Shown here one piece after another: positions 18,401 to 25,528 of a stretch of DNA of 64,000 bases. The notes below the pieces were generated by a model. It was not told the DNA's origin. It saw only the letters and a list, made by a program, of their open reading frames with translations, and did not search any database. Source of the DNA: Mucilaginibacter flavus (GTDB lineage Bacteria > Bacteroidota > Bacteroidia > Sphingobacteriales > Sphingobacteriaceae); contig NZ_JAUFPS010000001.1 in assembly GCF_030409315.1 (NCBI RefSeq), positions 43,172 to 107,171 on the forward strand, read 5' to 3'. A program made the position numbers and the translations under genes. How positions within the stretch are numbered: position 1 is the stretch's first letter; each line of letters opens with the position of its first letter.

Positions 18401-18522
18401 ATATATCATCAGAGATCATTAAACGCGAGGGTGGCCGAATTTGGGTAGATAGTGAAGAGGGGAAAGGATCGATATTTTATTTTGCACTCCCCGTGCAAAA
18501 GCCCGAAAATTTTAACGGTTAA
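15448..18522 (+). CDS. Multi-PAS sensor histidine kinase
   Basis: About 1,024 residues. I prefer the ATG at 15448 over the TTG one codon earlier. No membrane segment is apparent, so it is probably a soluble sensor. Five to six PAS/PAC units follow each other (roughly 20-150, 170-290, 300-415, 430-545, 555-670, 680-795), several with typical PAC endings such as GTAIDITRQKDAE and AIARDITERKKA. The HisKA box is ASHELKTPVTSIKAY with His at about 805; the ATPase domain has NLISNAIKYSP, DFGIGIS and GLGLGLYI. It lacks a receiver domain, but a stand-alone receiver gene follows 69 bp downstream and is the likely partner. The signal is unknown. Confidence 0.9.
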   Translation: MQQNNQNFLRGGGEMGALMRAHDWSASPLGAPDTWPQSLRTTLSIVLNSKFPMFLFWGPQSFCFYNDAYRPSLGNNGKHPTALGQPGAECWPEIWEFIKPLIDQVLSGGEATWSEDQLLPIYRNGKMEDVYWTFSYSPVNDETGNPAGVFVTCTETTDKVLTLNKLIESKTELEFAIDAAELGTWDLNPQTNKFIGNNRLKSWFGLKPEEEIDLSLAINVMHTDDRDRVAAAIQAALQTASGGKYDIEYTIVHPHTQQHRIVRARGKALFNEDGIATRLNGTLEDITDAVIARRELMESEENFRSLILQAPVSIAVFKGPQYIVEIANAPVFELWGKTAEETLGKPIFEGLPEAKGQGLEALLDHVYTTGEKFVATERVVYLPRNGKVEKTYVNFVYEALKGANGITGIIAVASEVTDQVIAKQKILDAEERARLAVDAAEMGTYDLNMLTGELFTSPRFDAIFDVEHGSPRSIYSSRIHADDNDGRLKAFEKAYKTGHFFHVSRVIWLDGSMHWVQSEGQMYFDEQNKPIRLLGTAIDITRQKDAEAELKRFQFMADNASDIFVLMREDGAFAYVNNVALDEWGYNEAEALGLRISNVDVYFNAETFAIAFNRAQEQNIPPHETLYRRRNGSVYPVEINMVSLVLGDKPHLFAIARDITERKKAREELVKINQSLEIALEAGRLGSYELDLDTGLMICTPQCKANYGLNPDAVFNFNDLLAVMLPEYRDVVQKRVAAAISERGVYNAEYQVTWPDESIHWINASGKARYNEHNKATIMVGVTIDITEQKLLQQQKDEFIGIASHELKTPVTSIKAYTQVLERILAKKGDTQEAGMIRKMDAQLNRLTSLIADLLDVTKINSGRLQFNYTTFDFNALIAEVAEDLQRTTQKHTLIQNMQQTGQVYADRERISQVLVNLISNAIKYSPHSADIIIDTKLNNNEVLVSVQDFGIGISKAKQQKVFEQFYRVSGAKQHTFPGLGLGLYISSEIIKREGGRIWVDSEEGKGSIFYFALPVQKPENFNG

Positions 18523-18591
18523 AACTTTAAACAGATATTTAATTGTAGGTTTTACAATTACAGGCTTGATTTTTGTGGAGGAGGGAATAGA

Positions 18592-18951
18592 TTGGGAAAT
18601 GTAAAAAAGATCATGATTGCGGACGATGATCCGGGAATTGTGGATGCAGTTGAAATTATTTTAGATTTTGAGGGATACGAAGTATCGTCGACAGTAAATG
18701 GCGCGACGGTGCTGGATATGACGTCTGAATTTCCAGACCTGCTTTTGCTTGACATCTGGATGTCGGGCTCAGACGGGCGTGACATTTGCCGCGAGTTAAA
18801 ACACCGTGCCGATACCAAGGGTATCCCTATAATCATGATCTCGGCCAGCAGGGATATTGAAAATTCGGCATTTGAGGCCGGCGCCGATGACTTCCTGGCT
18901 AAACCCTTTGAAATAGATGACCTTTTAGGGAAGATAAAGAAGTTGTTGTAA
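18592..18951 (+). CDS. Single-domain response regulator (receiver only)
   Basis: 119 residues forming one complete CheY-like receiver: acidic pair in IADDDPG, phosphoacceptor Asp in LLLLDIWM (near residue 53), Ser/Thr in IMISASRD and Lys in FLAKPFEI. The start is TTG at 18592, supported by a strong GGAGGAGGG (18576-18584) 7 nt upstream, rare in this phylum; the next ATG at 18613 would cut into the first strand. No output domain is present, so it probably relays phosphate or binds a protein. It follows the PAS kinase in the same orientation. Confidence 0.87.
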   Translation: MGNVKKIMIADDDPGIVDAVEIILDFEGYEVSSTVNGATVLDMTSEFPDLLLLDIWMSGSDGRDICRELKHRADTKGIPIIMISASRDIENSAFEAGADDFLAKPFEIDDLLGKIKKLL

Positions 18952-18964
18952 AAGAGAAAATACA

Positions 18965-19076
18965 AATCCCCTCTTGAGAGGGGGCGCGATGGAACTGCGC
19001 GTGAGCAGGGGTGTGTTGATCAGCGTTTAAGCCTCAGCAGAGGAACACACCCCTCCGCCCCTCTCAAGAGGGGATT
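18965..19076. repeat. Palindromic intergenic element, copy B (inverted relative to copy A)
   Basis: 112 bp with the same 19-bp ends AATCCCCTCTTGAGAGGGG and inner GGGGTGTGTT/AACACACCCC as 8114-8223, but in the opposite orientation. The central 25-30 bp differ between copies. It occupies the left part of the 310-bp gap before the HlyD gene. Confidence 0.8.
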
Positions 19077-19219
19077 CGCGCTTGCCCTCGCCATTCCTTT
19101 CCTTTTTTTTATTAATGTCCATCCCCTCTAAACCACCCCATTTTCAAACCTTCTGTCCGATATCGATCACTTTTTCAAAATTAAAATTACATAATTATCT
19201 GTAAATAAACAACTTGATA

Positions 19220-19236
19220 TTGGTATAGCTCTTGCA
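19220..19236 (+). promoter_or_regulatory. Sigma-54 (-24/-12) promoter of the efflux operon
   Basis: TTGGTATAGCTCTTGCA contains the -24 GG (19222-19223) and -12 GC (19234-19235) with the required 10 nt between them, close to TGGCAC-N5-TTGC. The transcript start would lie near 19247, 15 nt before the ATG at 19262. An NtrC-type activator gene sits at the end of the same cluster. Enhancer sites would be expected in 19080-19210; I see no clear one. Confidence 0.72.
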
Positions 19237-19261
19237 AAACTCCTTGCAAATTTATATCACA

Positions 19262-20509
19262 ATGGATAAGGAAATTACACTCGAAGTTACATCGCAAAAG
19301 AGAAAGAAAGGCGCGGTGATAGCTGTCATAACCATCGCGGCTTTGGGGCTGGCGGTGTTTATGCTTCGGGGATTTATTAAATCGAGCATTAAAAAAGCAG
19401 ACATTACAACCGCCACCGTTGAGGTTGGCAATATAGAGAACACCCTAAACGCCACAGGCGAAGTTTTGCCCGAGTTTGAAGAGATTATTACCAGCCCTAT
19501 TAATGCTTCTATCCAAAAAGCCTTAATGGATGCGGGCAATAAAGTAAAACCAGGCCAGTCGCTTATTACCCTTGACAGATCGGCCACTCAAACCGAATAC
19601 GATAAGCTCAATTTTACCCTCGAATCAAAGCGCAACGAGATTGCTAAACTAAAACTCGACCTTGCTAAAAGCTTTTACGATATCCAATCAAACAACGATA
19701 TTAAACAACTACGCATCAGCAACCTTGCCGATGCCGTTGAAAATGCCAAACGCCTGTACAAAGCAGGGGGCGGTACCCGCGAAGGCATTGAACAGGCCGA
19801 ACTAAATCTTAAAGTGGCTCAGCTTGAAAAGAAGCAGCTTGAAAATGAGATCAAAAACAAGCAGCAAACCATGCAGATTGAGATTAAAGAAGCCCAGATT
19901 GCTGCCGACATACAGGAAAGCGATTTGAAAGCCCTGAAACGCAAACTCGATTTAGCAAACGTGGTGGCCACCCGCGCCGGCGTAATCACCTATGTTAACA
20001 AAAACATTGGTGCCAACATTCATGAAGGCGAAACCCTTGCCCGCATTGCAGATCTGGGCAGCTTTAAAGTGCAGGGCAGTATCTCTGATAATTCGATGGA
20101 TCAGCTGCATAGCGGTATCCCGGTAGTGGTGCGGATTAATGACATCCAACTGCGCGGCCACGTAACCAACGTATCCCCGTCGGTACAAAACAGTATTATT
20201 TCTTTTGATATTCAGCTGGATGACCGTGCTAACAAAATTTTACGTCCCAACCTTAAAGTAGATGTGTTTTTGGTGACGGCTACCCATAGCAAGATCATGC
20301 GGGTAGCTAATGGTCCCGCATTTAAAGGCCCAACTGTGCAGGATATTTTTGTGCTGAATGGTAATAAAGCTGAACGCAGAACAGTACACATCGGCCTTAC
20401 CAATTTTGATTATGTAGAGATTCAGGATGGCGTAAAACCCGGCGACGTGGTGATTACATCTGATATGAATGAGTATAAGAATTCGAAGGAAGTTACGGTA
20501 ACAAATTGA
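19262..20509 (+). CDS. HlyD/MacA-type periplasmic adaptor of an efflux system
   Basis: 415 residues from the ATG at 19262; a TTG at 19232 is ruled out because it lies within the sigma-54 promoter. An N-terminal membrane anchor (about 20-40, AVIAVITIAALGLAVFML) is followed by a lipoyl-like strand pair, a long coiled-coil hairpin (about 105-225, rich in K/E/Q), and beta-barrel domains. It joins the inner-membrane ABC transporter to the outer-membrane TolC protein. The two ABC permeases downstream show this is a MacAB-type system rather than RND, since no RND pump gene is present. Confidence 0.88.
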   Translation: MDKEITLEVTSQKRKKGAVIAVITIAALGLAVFMLRGFIKSSIKKADITTATVEVGNIENTLNATGEVLPEFEEIITSPINASIQKALMDAGNKVKPGQSLITLDRSATQTEYDKLNFTLESKRNEIAKLKLDLAKSFYDIQSNNDIKQLRISNLADAVENAKRLYKAGGGTREGIEQAELNLKVAQLEKKQLENEIKNKQQTMQIEIKEAQIAADIQESDLKALKRKLDLANVVATRAGVITYVNKNIGANIHEGETLARIADLGSFKVQGSISDNSMDQLHSGIPVVVRINDIQLRGHVTNVSPSVQNSIISFDIQLDDRANKILRPNLKVDVFLVTATHSKIMRVANGPAFKGPTVQDIFVLNGNKAERRTVHIGLTNFDYVEIQDGVKPGDVVITSDMNEYKNSKEVTVTN

Positions 20510-20540
20510 GCCTCACCCAACCCTCTCCAAAGGAGAGGGC
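20510..20540. repeat. Palindrome of the CTCTCC-AAA-GGAGAG family
   Basis: CCCTCTCCAAAGGAGAGGG at 20521-20539 starts 11 bp after the adaptor stop and ends 18 bp before the TolC start. The core and the GCCTCACC flank match 1502-1573. In an operon it may form an mRNA hairpin between two cistrons. Confidence 0.7.
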
Positions 20541-20557
20541 TTTAAAAGGAAAAGTAA

Positions 20558-22015
20558 ATGAAACTTTTATACATCATATTACTCCTAACCATTTGCTCAA
20601 GCAGTTTTGCGGCAGGTAGCAACGATACCTTGCGGCTTACGCTGGCTCAGGTGGTGGAGATGGCAAAAGCTAACTCCATAGCCGCCAAACAGGCCGCTAC
20701 GGTGCGTGAGACCAAATATTGGGAGTATCGCACGTTTAAATCAAATTATCAGCCACAGCTATCCTTAAGCGGTATTTTGCCGGGGTATACCAAATCATTT
20801 ACCCAGGTACAACAGCCCGATGGCACTATTCAGTTTCAGCCGGTGCATAACGACAATTCATCGCTGGCGCTTAATTTTAGTCAGAGTATTACCGCTACCG
20901 GCGGCACTATTTATGGTACTACACAACTGCAGCGCTTTGATGATTTTGACAGGCACAACATCCTGTACAACGGTATCCCTTATGGCATCGGCTACACCCA
21001 GCCGCTGTTCCAGTTCAATAGCTTAAAATGGGACAAGCGGATAGAACCCTTAAAATACAACGAAAGCAAACAGGCCTACATTGAAGCCCAGGAAAAAATA
21101 GCTATTGATGTAGAAGGTTTTTTCTTCGACCTGTTGCTGGCCCAGGTGAACCTTAAAATTGCAGAAACCAATTATACCAATACCCAAAAGATCATGGCTA
21201 TTGCTAATACAAAATTTGAATTGGGGAAAGTATCCAAAAATGAGATACTACAATTGCAATTGGAACAGATCAACGCCAAAAAGGCGGTTGGTACAGCCAA
21301 ACGCGATATGGAAATTGCTACGCTAAACCTCCGCAGCTATACCGGGCAGGAGGGCGAAAACCAGATTGTATTGGTAGTGCCCGAAAACATTAGCCAGATG
21401 CAGGTATCATCGGATAAAGTACTCGCTGAAGCTTTTGCCAACAGATCAGACGCCATCGCTTTTTTACGCCGTGTGGCCGAAGCAAAAAGGGATGTAGCTA
21501 AAGCAAAAGGGCAAAACGGACTAACTGCTACGCTTAACGCCAACCTTGGGTATTCGGGTACCTCTACCAATATTCCAGGTGTTTATAAAAATCCGCAAAA
21601 TCAGCAGGTATTACAGGTGCAGTTGGCCATACCGATACTGGATTGGGGCCGCTCGCAATCGCGCACTAAAACGGCTTTGGCCAATCAGCAATTTACCGAA
21701 TATGCGGTTGAGCAGGATAAGCAAACCTTTAAACAGCAAATAGTAACCCAGGTATCGCTGTTTAATGTGATGAAAGAGCAGCTGGTATATACCGCCGAAG
21801 CCGACAGCATAGCATCAGAAAAGTACCAGATAGCCCGCGAACGCTACGTATTAGGCGACCTGAGCATCACCGACCTCGGCATCGCCTTCCGTGAAAACGA
21901 CCAGGCCAAACGCGACTACGTAAGTTCCCTCCGCGATTTTTGGGGAGCCTACTATCAGTTAAGGTATCTGTCATTATATGATTTTGAAACAAACAAAAAA
22001 ATTACTTATCAATAG
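20558..22015 (+). CDS. TolC family outer-membrane efflux protein
   Basis: 485 residues with a Sec signal (MKLLYIILLLTICSSSFA). The two-repeat OEP architecture is seen: LRLTLAQVVEMAKANS at the start, long amphipathic helices, and a second repeat around 280-450 with the characteristic ERYVLGDLSITDL segment. It forms the trimeric exit duct in the outer membrane for the adaptor and ABC pump encoded beside it. It follows the adaptor by 48 bp; a tandem repeat separates it from the ATPase gene. Confidence 0.9.
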   Translation: MKLLYIILLLTICSSSFAAGSNDTLRLTLAQVVEMAKANSIAAKQAATVRETKYWEYRTFKSNYQPQLSLSGILPGYTKSFTQVQQPDGTIQFQPVHNDNSSLALNFSQSITATGGTIYGTTQLQRFDDFDRHNILYNGIPYGIGYTQPLFQFNSLKWDKRIEPLKYNESKQAYIEAQEKIAIDVEGFFFDLLLAQVNLKIAETNYTNTQKIMAIANTKFELGKVSKNEILQLQLEQINAKKAVGTAKRDMEIATLNLRSYTGQEGENQIVLVVPENISQMQVSSDKVLAEAFANRSDAIAFLRRVAEAKRDVAKAKGQNGLTATLNANLGYSGTSTNIPGVYKNPQNQQVLQVQLAIPILDWGRSQSRTKTALANQQFTEYAVEQDKQTFKQQIVTQVSLFNVMKEQLVYTAEADSIASEKYQIARERYVLGDLSITDLGIAFRENDQAKRDYVSSLRDFWGAYYQLRYLSLYDFETNKKITYQ

Positions 22016-22083
22016 GTTTATAAGTCAAAATTCAAAAGTCAAAATTCAAAAAAGCTTGTCGCTTCAAATAAATAAAAAATAGA

Positions 22084-22145
22084 AATTCAATAATTCAATA
22101 ATTCAATAATTCAATAATTCAATAATTCAATAATTCAATAATTCA
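22084..22145 (+). repeat. Octanucleotide microsatellite, AATTCAAT x 7.75
   Basis: Seven perfect copies of AATTCAAT (22084-22139) and a partial eighth end 23 bp before the ATG of the ABC ATPase gene. Just upstream, 22022-22052 contains two copies of AAGTCAAAATTCAAA. Such tracts change length by slipped-strand mispairing; here this would alter the spacing between two cistrons, not a reading frame. Confidence 0.9.
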
Positions 22146-22168
22146 CTCACTGCTCACCACTCACAAAT

Positions 22169-22834
22169 ATGATCCGTTTACAAAACATCGAAAAAGTGTA
22201 TCGTACCGATACTATAGAAACCCTGGCCTTGAATAGCGTAAGCCTTGATGTAGCCAAAGGCGAATTTTTGTCCATTATGGGGCCTTCGGGCTGTGGCAAA
22301 AGCACGCTGCTTAATATTATGGGTCTGCTGGATGTGCCATCAAAAGGGAGTATTAAAATAGCTGATAAGGCCACCGAAAACCTGAACGATAAACAACTGG
22401 CGCAGTTCAGGAATAAAACACTGGGCTTTATCTTCCAAAGCTACCACCTCATTAATGATCTGCAGGTGCTTGACAATGTTGAGTTACCATTGCTTTACCG
22501 CGATACCACCGCCAAAGAGCGCAAAATGCTGGCTACCGAGGCTTTGGAAAAAGTTGGCCTGGCCAACCGGGTTAAACACTTCCCAACGCAGCTATCAGGC
22601 GGACAAAGACAACGCGTAGCCATCGCCCGCGCTATAGTTGGCCGACCGGATATTATTTTGGCCGATGAGCCTACCGGTAACCTGGATAGCGCCATGGGTA
22701 ACGAGATTATGGATATCCTCATTAACCTTAACCGTAACGAAGGTACCACCATAGTAATGGTAACGCACGATGAAAACATGGCTCACAAAACCCACCGGCT
22801 GGTGCGTTTATTTGATGGTTCGCAGGTGCAATAA
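22169..22834 (+). CDS. ABC transporter ATP-binding protein, MacB/LolD type
   Basis: 221 residues with Walker A (GPSGCGKST, about 38-46), Q-loop ([11 protein letters not shown]), signature ([14 protein letters not shown], about 140), Walker B ([13 protein letters not shown]) and the H-loop ([10 protein letters not shown]). The sequence is that of the class driving mechanotransmission transporters with FtsX-like permeases. It powers the two permeases encoded directly downstream (gaps of 22 and 25 bp). Confidence 0.95.
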   Translation: MIRLQNIEKVYRTDTIETLALNSVSLDVAKGEFLSIMGPSGCGKSTLLNIMGLLDVPSKGSIKIADKATENLNDKQLAQFRNKTLGFIFQSYHLINDLQVLDNVELPLLYRDTTAKERKMLATEALEKVGLANRVKHFPTQLSGGQRQRVAIARAIVGRPDIILADEPTGNLDSAMGNEIMDILINLNRNEGTTIVMVTHDENMAHKTHRLVRLFDGSQVQ

Positions 22835-22856
22835 TTAACCGCTAAAAATTAAGATC

Positions 22857-24083
22857 ATGCTAAAAAATTATTTTAAAATAGCCATAGCGGTGCTGAAGCG
22901 GAGAAAGTTTTTCACCTTCATCAGCCTGTTCGGCATCAGCTTCACGCTTACCATTTTGATGGTGTTAACCGCTTTTATTGATAAGGTGGCAGGCGATAAT
23001 TACCCGGATAAAAAGCGGGACAGGTTACTGTACGTTAACCGCATTGAACAAAAGGGAAAAGATAACATGAACTCGGGCACGCTATCTTACTATTTCCTGA
23101 GCCATTATACCGCCATGATGAAAACACCGGTTAAAGTTGCCATATCATCGGGCTTTAGCGGTACCAATACCTATGTAAACAACAAAAAGATAGCTGTAAG
23201 TTACAAGTACACCAACGCGGAGTACTGGGATGTAATGGATTACGATTTTACCGAAGGCAAGCCATTTAACAAACAGCAGGTAGATAATGCCGATCGGGTG
23301 GTCATTATATCGGAAGATATGAAGAAGCAATATTTCGGCGATGCGGGCCCGGTGGTAGGTAAGTATTTTGAGGCCGATAACGTAAGTTACAGGGTAATAG
23401 GTGTTGTTAAAAATGTGCCTGTAACCAGTTACATGTTTTTTAGCGATATCTATATGCCCTACACCACATCAAAAGCCGATTATAAAAGCAAAAGTTATGG
23501 CGGCGGCTACATGGGCGTGTTGATGGCTGCTAACAAAGATGATGTTCCTAAAATGCAGGCCGAATACGAGAACCTGATGAAACGGGTACCGGTTGAAAGT
23601 AAAGACTTTCAGCATTTGTACAGCCACGCTAATACTTTTTTTAGTAGTTACGTTGATACCGGTAATGAAGGTACCTCTGGTGTGTTCATCGTGGTTACAG
23701 CCATTAGCATTTTCGTATTCATATTTATGCTGTTGCCCACGCTAAACCTGGTGAATATCAATATTACGCGCATTATGGAACGATCGTCAGAAATTGGCGT
23801 GCGCAAAGCGTTTGGCGCATCGTCAAAAACACTGGTGTATCAGTTCATCGTCGAAAACCTGATCCTTACCCTATTGGGCGGCATCATCGGTACCATATTA
23901 TCTGTAATTGTCCTCGCCGTAATTAACAACGCCGATTTGATTGCCAATCTACAGCTGAGTATCAATTTTACGGTATTGTTTATAGCCCTGTTGGTGTGCC
24001 TTGTTTTTGGTTTTCTATCGGGTGTGTACCCGGCCTGGCGCATGTCGAAACTCAATGTGGTTACGGCGCTCAAGGCTCAATAA
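22857..24083 (+). CDS. MacB/FtsX-type ABC permease, first copy
   Basis: 408 residues: one N-terminal membrane helix (about 20-42), a large periplasmic domain (MacB core, about 45-275) and three C-terminal helices (about 280-405) with the FtsX hallmark ERSSEIGVRKAFGAS and a final GVYPAWRMSKLNVVTALK. It works with the ATPase to push substrates such as peptides, drugs or lipids through the TolC duct. It is shorter than E. coli MacB because the ATPase is a separate protein. Confidence 0.9.
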   Translation: MLKNYFKIAIAVLKRRKFFTFISLFGISFTLTILMVLTAFIDKVAGDNYPDKKRDRLLYVNRIEQKGKDNMNSGTLSYYFLSHYTAMMKTPVKVAISSGFSGTNTYVNNKKIAVSYKYTNAEYWDVMDYDFTEGKPFNKQQVDNADRVVIISEDMKKQYFGDAGPVVGKYFEADNVSYRVIGVVKNVPVTSYMFFSDIYMPYTTSKADYKSKSYGGGYMGVLMAANKDDVPKMQAEYENLMKRVPVESKDFQHLYSHANTFFSSYVDTGNEGTSGVFIVVTAISIFVFIFMLLPTLNLVNINITRIMERSSEIGVRKAFGASSKTLVYQFIVENLILTLLGGIIGTILSVIVLAVINNADLIANLQLSINFTVLFIALLVCLVFGFLSGVYPAWRMSKLNVVTALKAQ

Positions 24084-24108
24084 TTATTCATCACTAAATA
24101 AAAATATT

Positions 24109-25293
24109 ATGTTCAAGCATTTATTTAAACTCATCTGGAACAAAAAGAAGCAAAACTTTTTGCTCATGACCGAGATGCTGGTATCCTTCCTGGTACTCTT
24201 CGCGGTGTTTACGCTGATGTTTTATTACTATGATAACTATAAAAAGCCCATGGGGATCAAATACCAGGATGTTTGGGTTATCAATATCAATAACTCCTAT
24301 CAAACTAAAAATACCGACTCGCTGAATTTGTATTACGAAACCTTAAGGCAAACCATTAAAGCCCTGCCCCAGGTAAAAGAGTTGAGTTTTGTGAGCGGCA
24401 ATACGCCGTTTTCGCAACAAATTAACAATGGCGGTTTAACTTTTAAAGGCAAACACATAAACGGGGTAAACAATTTTACCACAGAAGACGGGTACAAAGA
24501 CGCCCTGCAGGTTGATGTTTTGGAAGGTCGCTGGTTTAATAAGCAGGATGCTACAACCAAATACCGGTCTGTAGTTATTGATGCCGATTTAAAGGAGGCC
24601 ACTTTTGGAAATGGGCAGGCAGTTGGTAAGTTTATAGGGGATTATGACGATAAAAATAAACTAAGGGTAGTTGGCGTAATCCAAACCATTAAACGCAACG
24701 GCGATTACGTAAAACCTGGGCCGGGTATTTACTACCGTGCAGATACCGGTTCATTCCGTTGGTTAAGCAAAATATTGGTTAGGGTAAGTCCCGGTGCTGA
24801 TGCTGCCTTTGAAGGCAAGTTGTACAAAACCATGGCCAATTACATGAAAAGCTCTAACATTGAAATTGAGCATTTAACCAATAAGTTGAAGGATACAAAT
24901 TACTTCGCGGTGATTCCCATGATTGTGTTATCTATAGTTAGCTGTTTTTTGATCATCAACGTTGCTCTCGGTTTGTTTGGGGTGCTCTGGTACAATATCA
25001 ATAAACGCAGGGGCGAGATAGGTTTACGCAGGGCGATAGGAGCCACGGGCAATTCGGTATCATCGCAATTGGTGACAGAATCGATGATATTGGCTACATT
25101 ATCGCTGATTATCGGGTCGTTTTTTGCTATCCAGTTTCCGTTACTGAATGTTTTTGACCTGGCGGCGCATGTTTACATTACCGGTATGCTGCTGGCTATT
25201 ATATTTGTTTACCTGCTGGTGCTGGTTTGTTCGCTTTATCCGGGCAGGCAGGCGGCGGCAATTTACCCGGCGGTGGCTTTGCATGAGGAGTAG
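24109..25293 (+). CDS. MacB/FtsX-type ABC permease, second copy
   Basis: 394 residues from the ATG at 24109, chosen because it opens directly with MFKHLFKLIWNKKKQNFLL and does not overlap the previous gene; the longer frame from 24001 would overlap by 83 bp. Same layout as the first permease: one helix, a periplasmic domain, and three helices with RRGEIGLRRAIGATG and YPGRQAAAIYPAVALHEE. Two different permeases after one ATPase suggest a heterodimer. Confidence 0.9.
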   Translation: MFKHLFKLIWNKKKQNFLLMTEMLVSFLVLFAVFTLMFYYYDNYKKPMGIKYQDVWVININNSYQTKNTDSLNLYYETLRQTIKALPQVKELSFVSGNTPFSQQINNGGLTFKGKHINGVNNFTTEDGYKDALQVDVLEGRWFNKQDATTKYRSVVIDADLKEATFGNGQAVGKFIGDYDDKNKLRVVGVIQTIKRNGDYVKPGPGIYYRADTGSFRWLSKILVRVSPGADAAFEGKLYKTMANYMKSSNIEIEHLTNKLKDTNYFAVIPMIVLSIVSCFLIINVALGLFGVLWYNINKRRGEIGLRRAIGATGNSVSSQLVTESMILATLSLIIGSFFAIQFPLLNVFDLAAHVYITGMLLAIIFVYLLVLVCSLYPGRQAAAIYPAVALHEE

Positions 25294-25314
25294 GAGAACC
25301 GGTATAGCGGATAT

Positions 25315-25459
25315 GACTCACCCGGTCGACGCTTCGCTGGACCGCCCTCTCTCCGGCTAAAGCCGCAAAGAGGGCTGAGTAAAACAAAAATCTTCTCGCC
25401 CCTCTATGCGACGAAGTCGGAGAGAGGGGCAGACGAGCGTAGCGATGTCGGGGTGAGTC
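25315..25459. repeat. 145-bp nested palindromic element (GACTCACCC...GGGTGAGTC)
   Basis: The ends GACTCACCC and GGGTGAGTC are inverted, with further imperfect pairing inwards (GCCCTCTCTCCG against CGGAGAGAGGGG). Each half also folds on itself, e.g. CCCTCTCTCCGGC with AGAGGGC. It lies between the efflux genes and the regulator gene, where it could reduce read-through. Confidence 0.65.
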
Positions 25460-25528
25460 GTCCCTTGGGAAAATATCTCCAATCTCATCGCTTAATACTT
25501 TTAACTAATTACGATATTACCTGCACTT

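Noticed and set aside
19140..19190. TGTCCGATATCGATCA as an enhancer for the NtrC-type regulator
   Set aside because: Only the central GATATC is symmetric and no second copy is present, so it is too weak to report as a site.
19232..19234. TTG start for the HlyD adaptor
   Set aside because: It lies inside the -12 element of the sigma-54 promoter; the ATG at 19262 gives a normal N-terminus.
22084..22145. Possible CRISPR array
   Set aside because: The copies are directly adjacent without spacers, so it is a simple tandem repeat.
24001..24108. Longer N-terminus of the second permease
   Set aside because: It would overlap the previous gene by 83 bp and add an arginine- and asparagine-rich stretch unlike the family.
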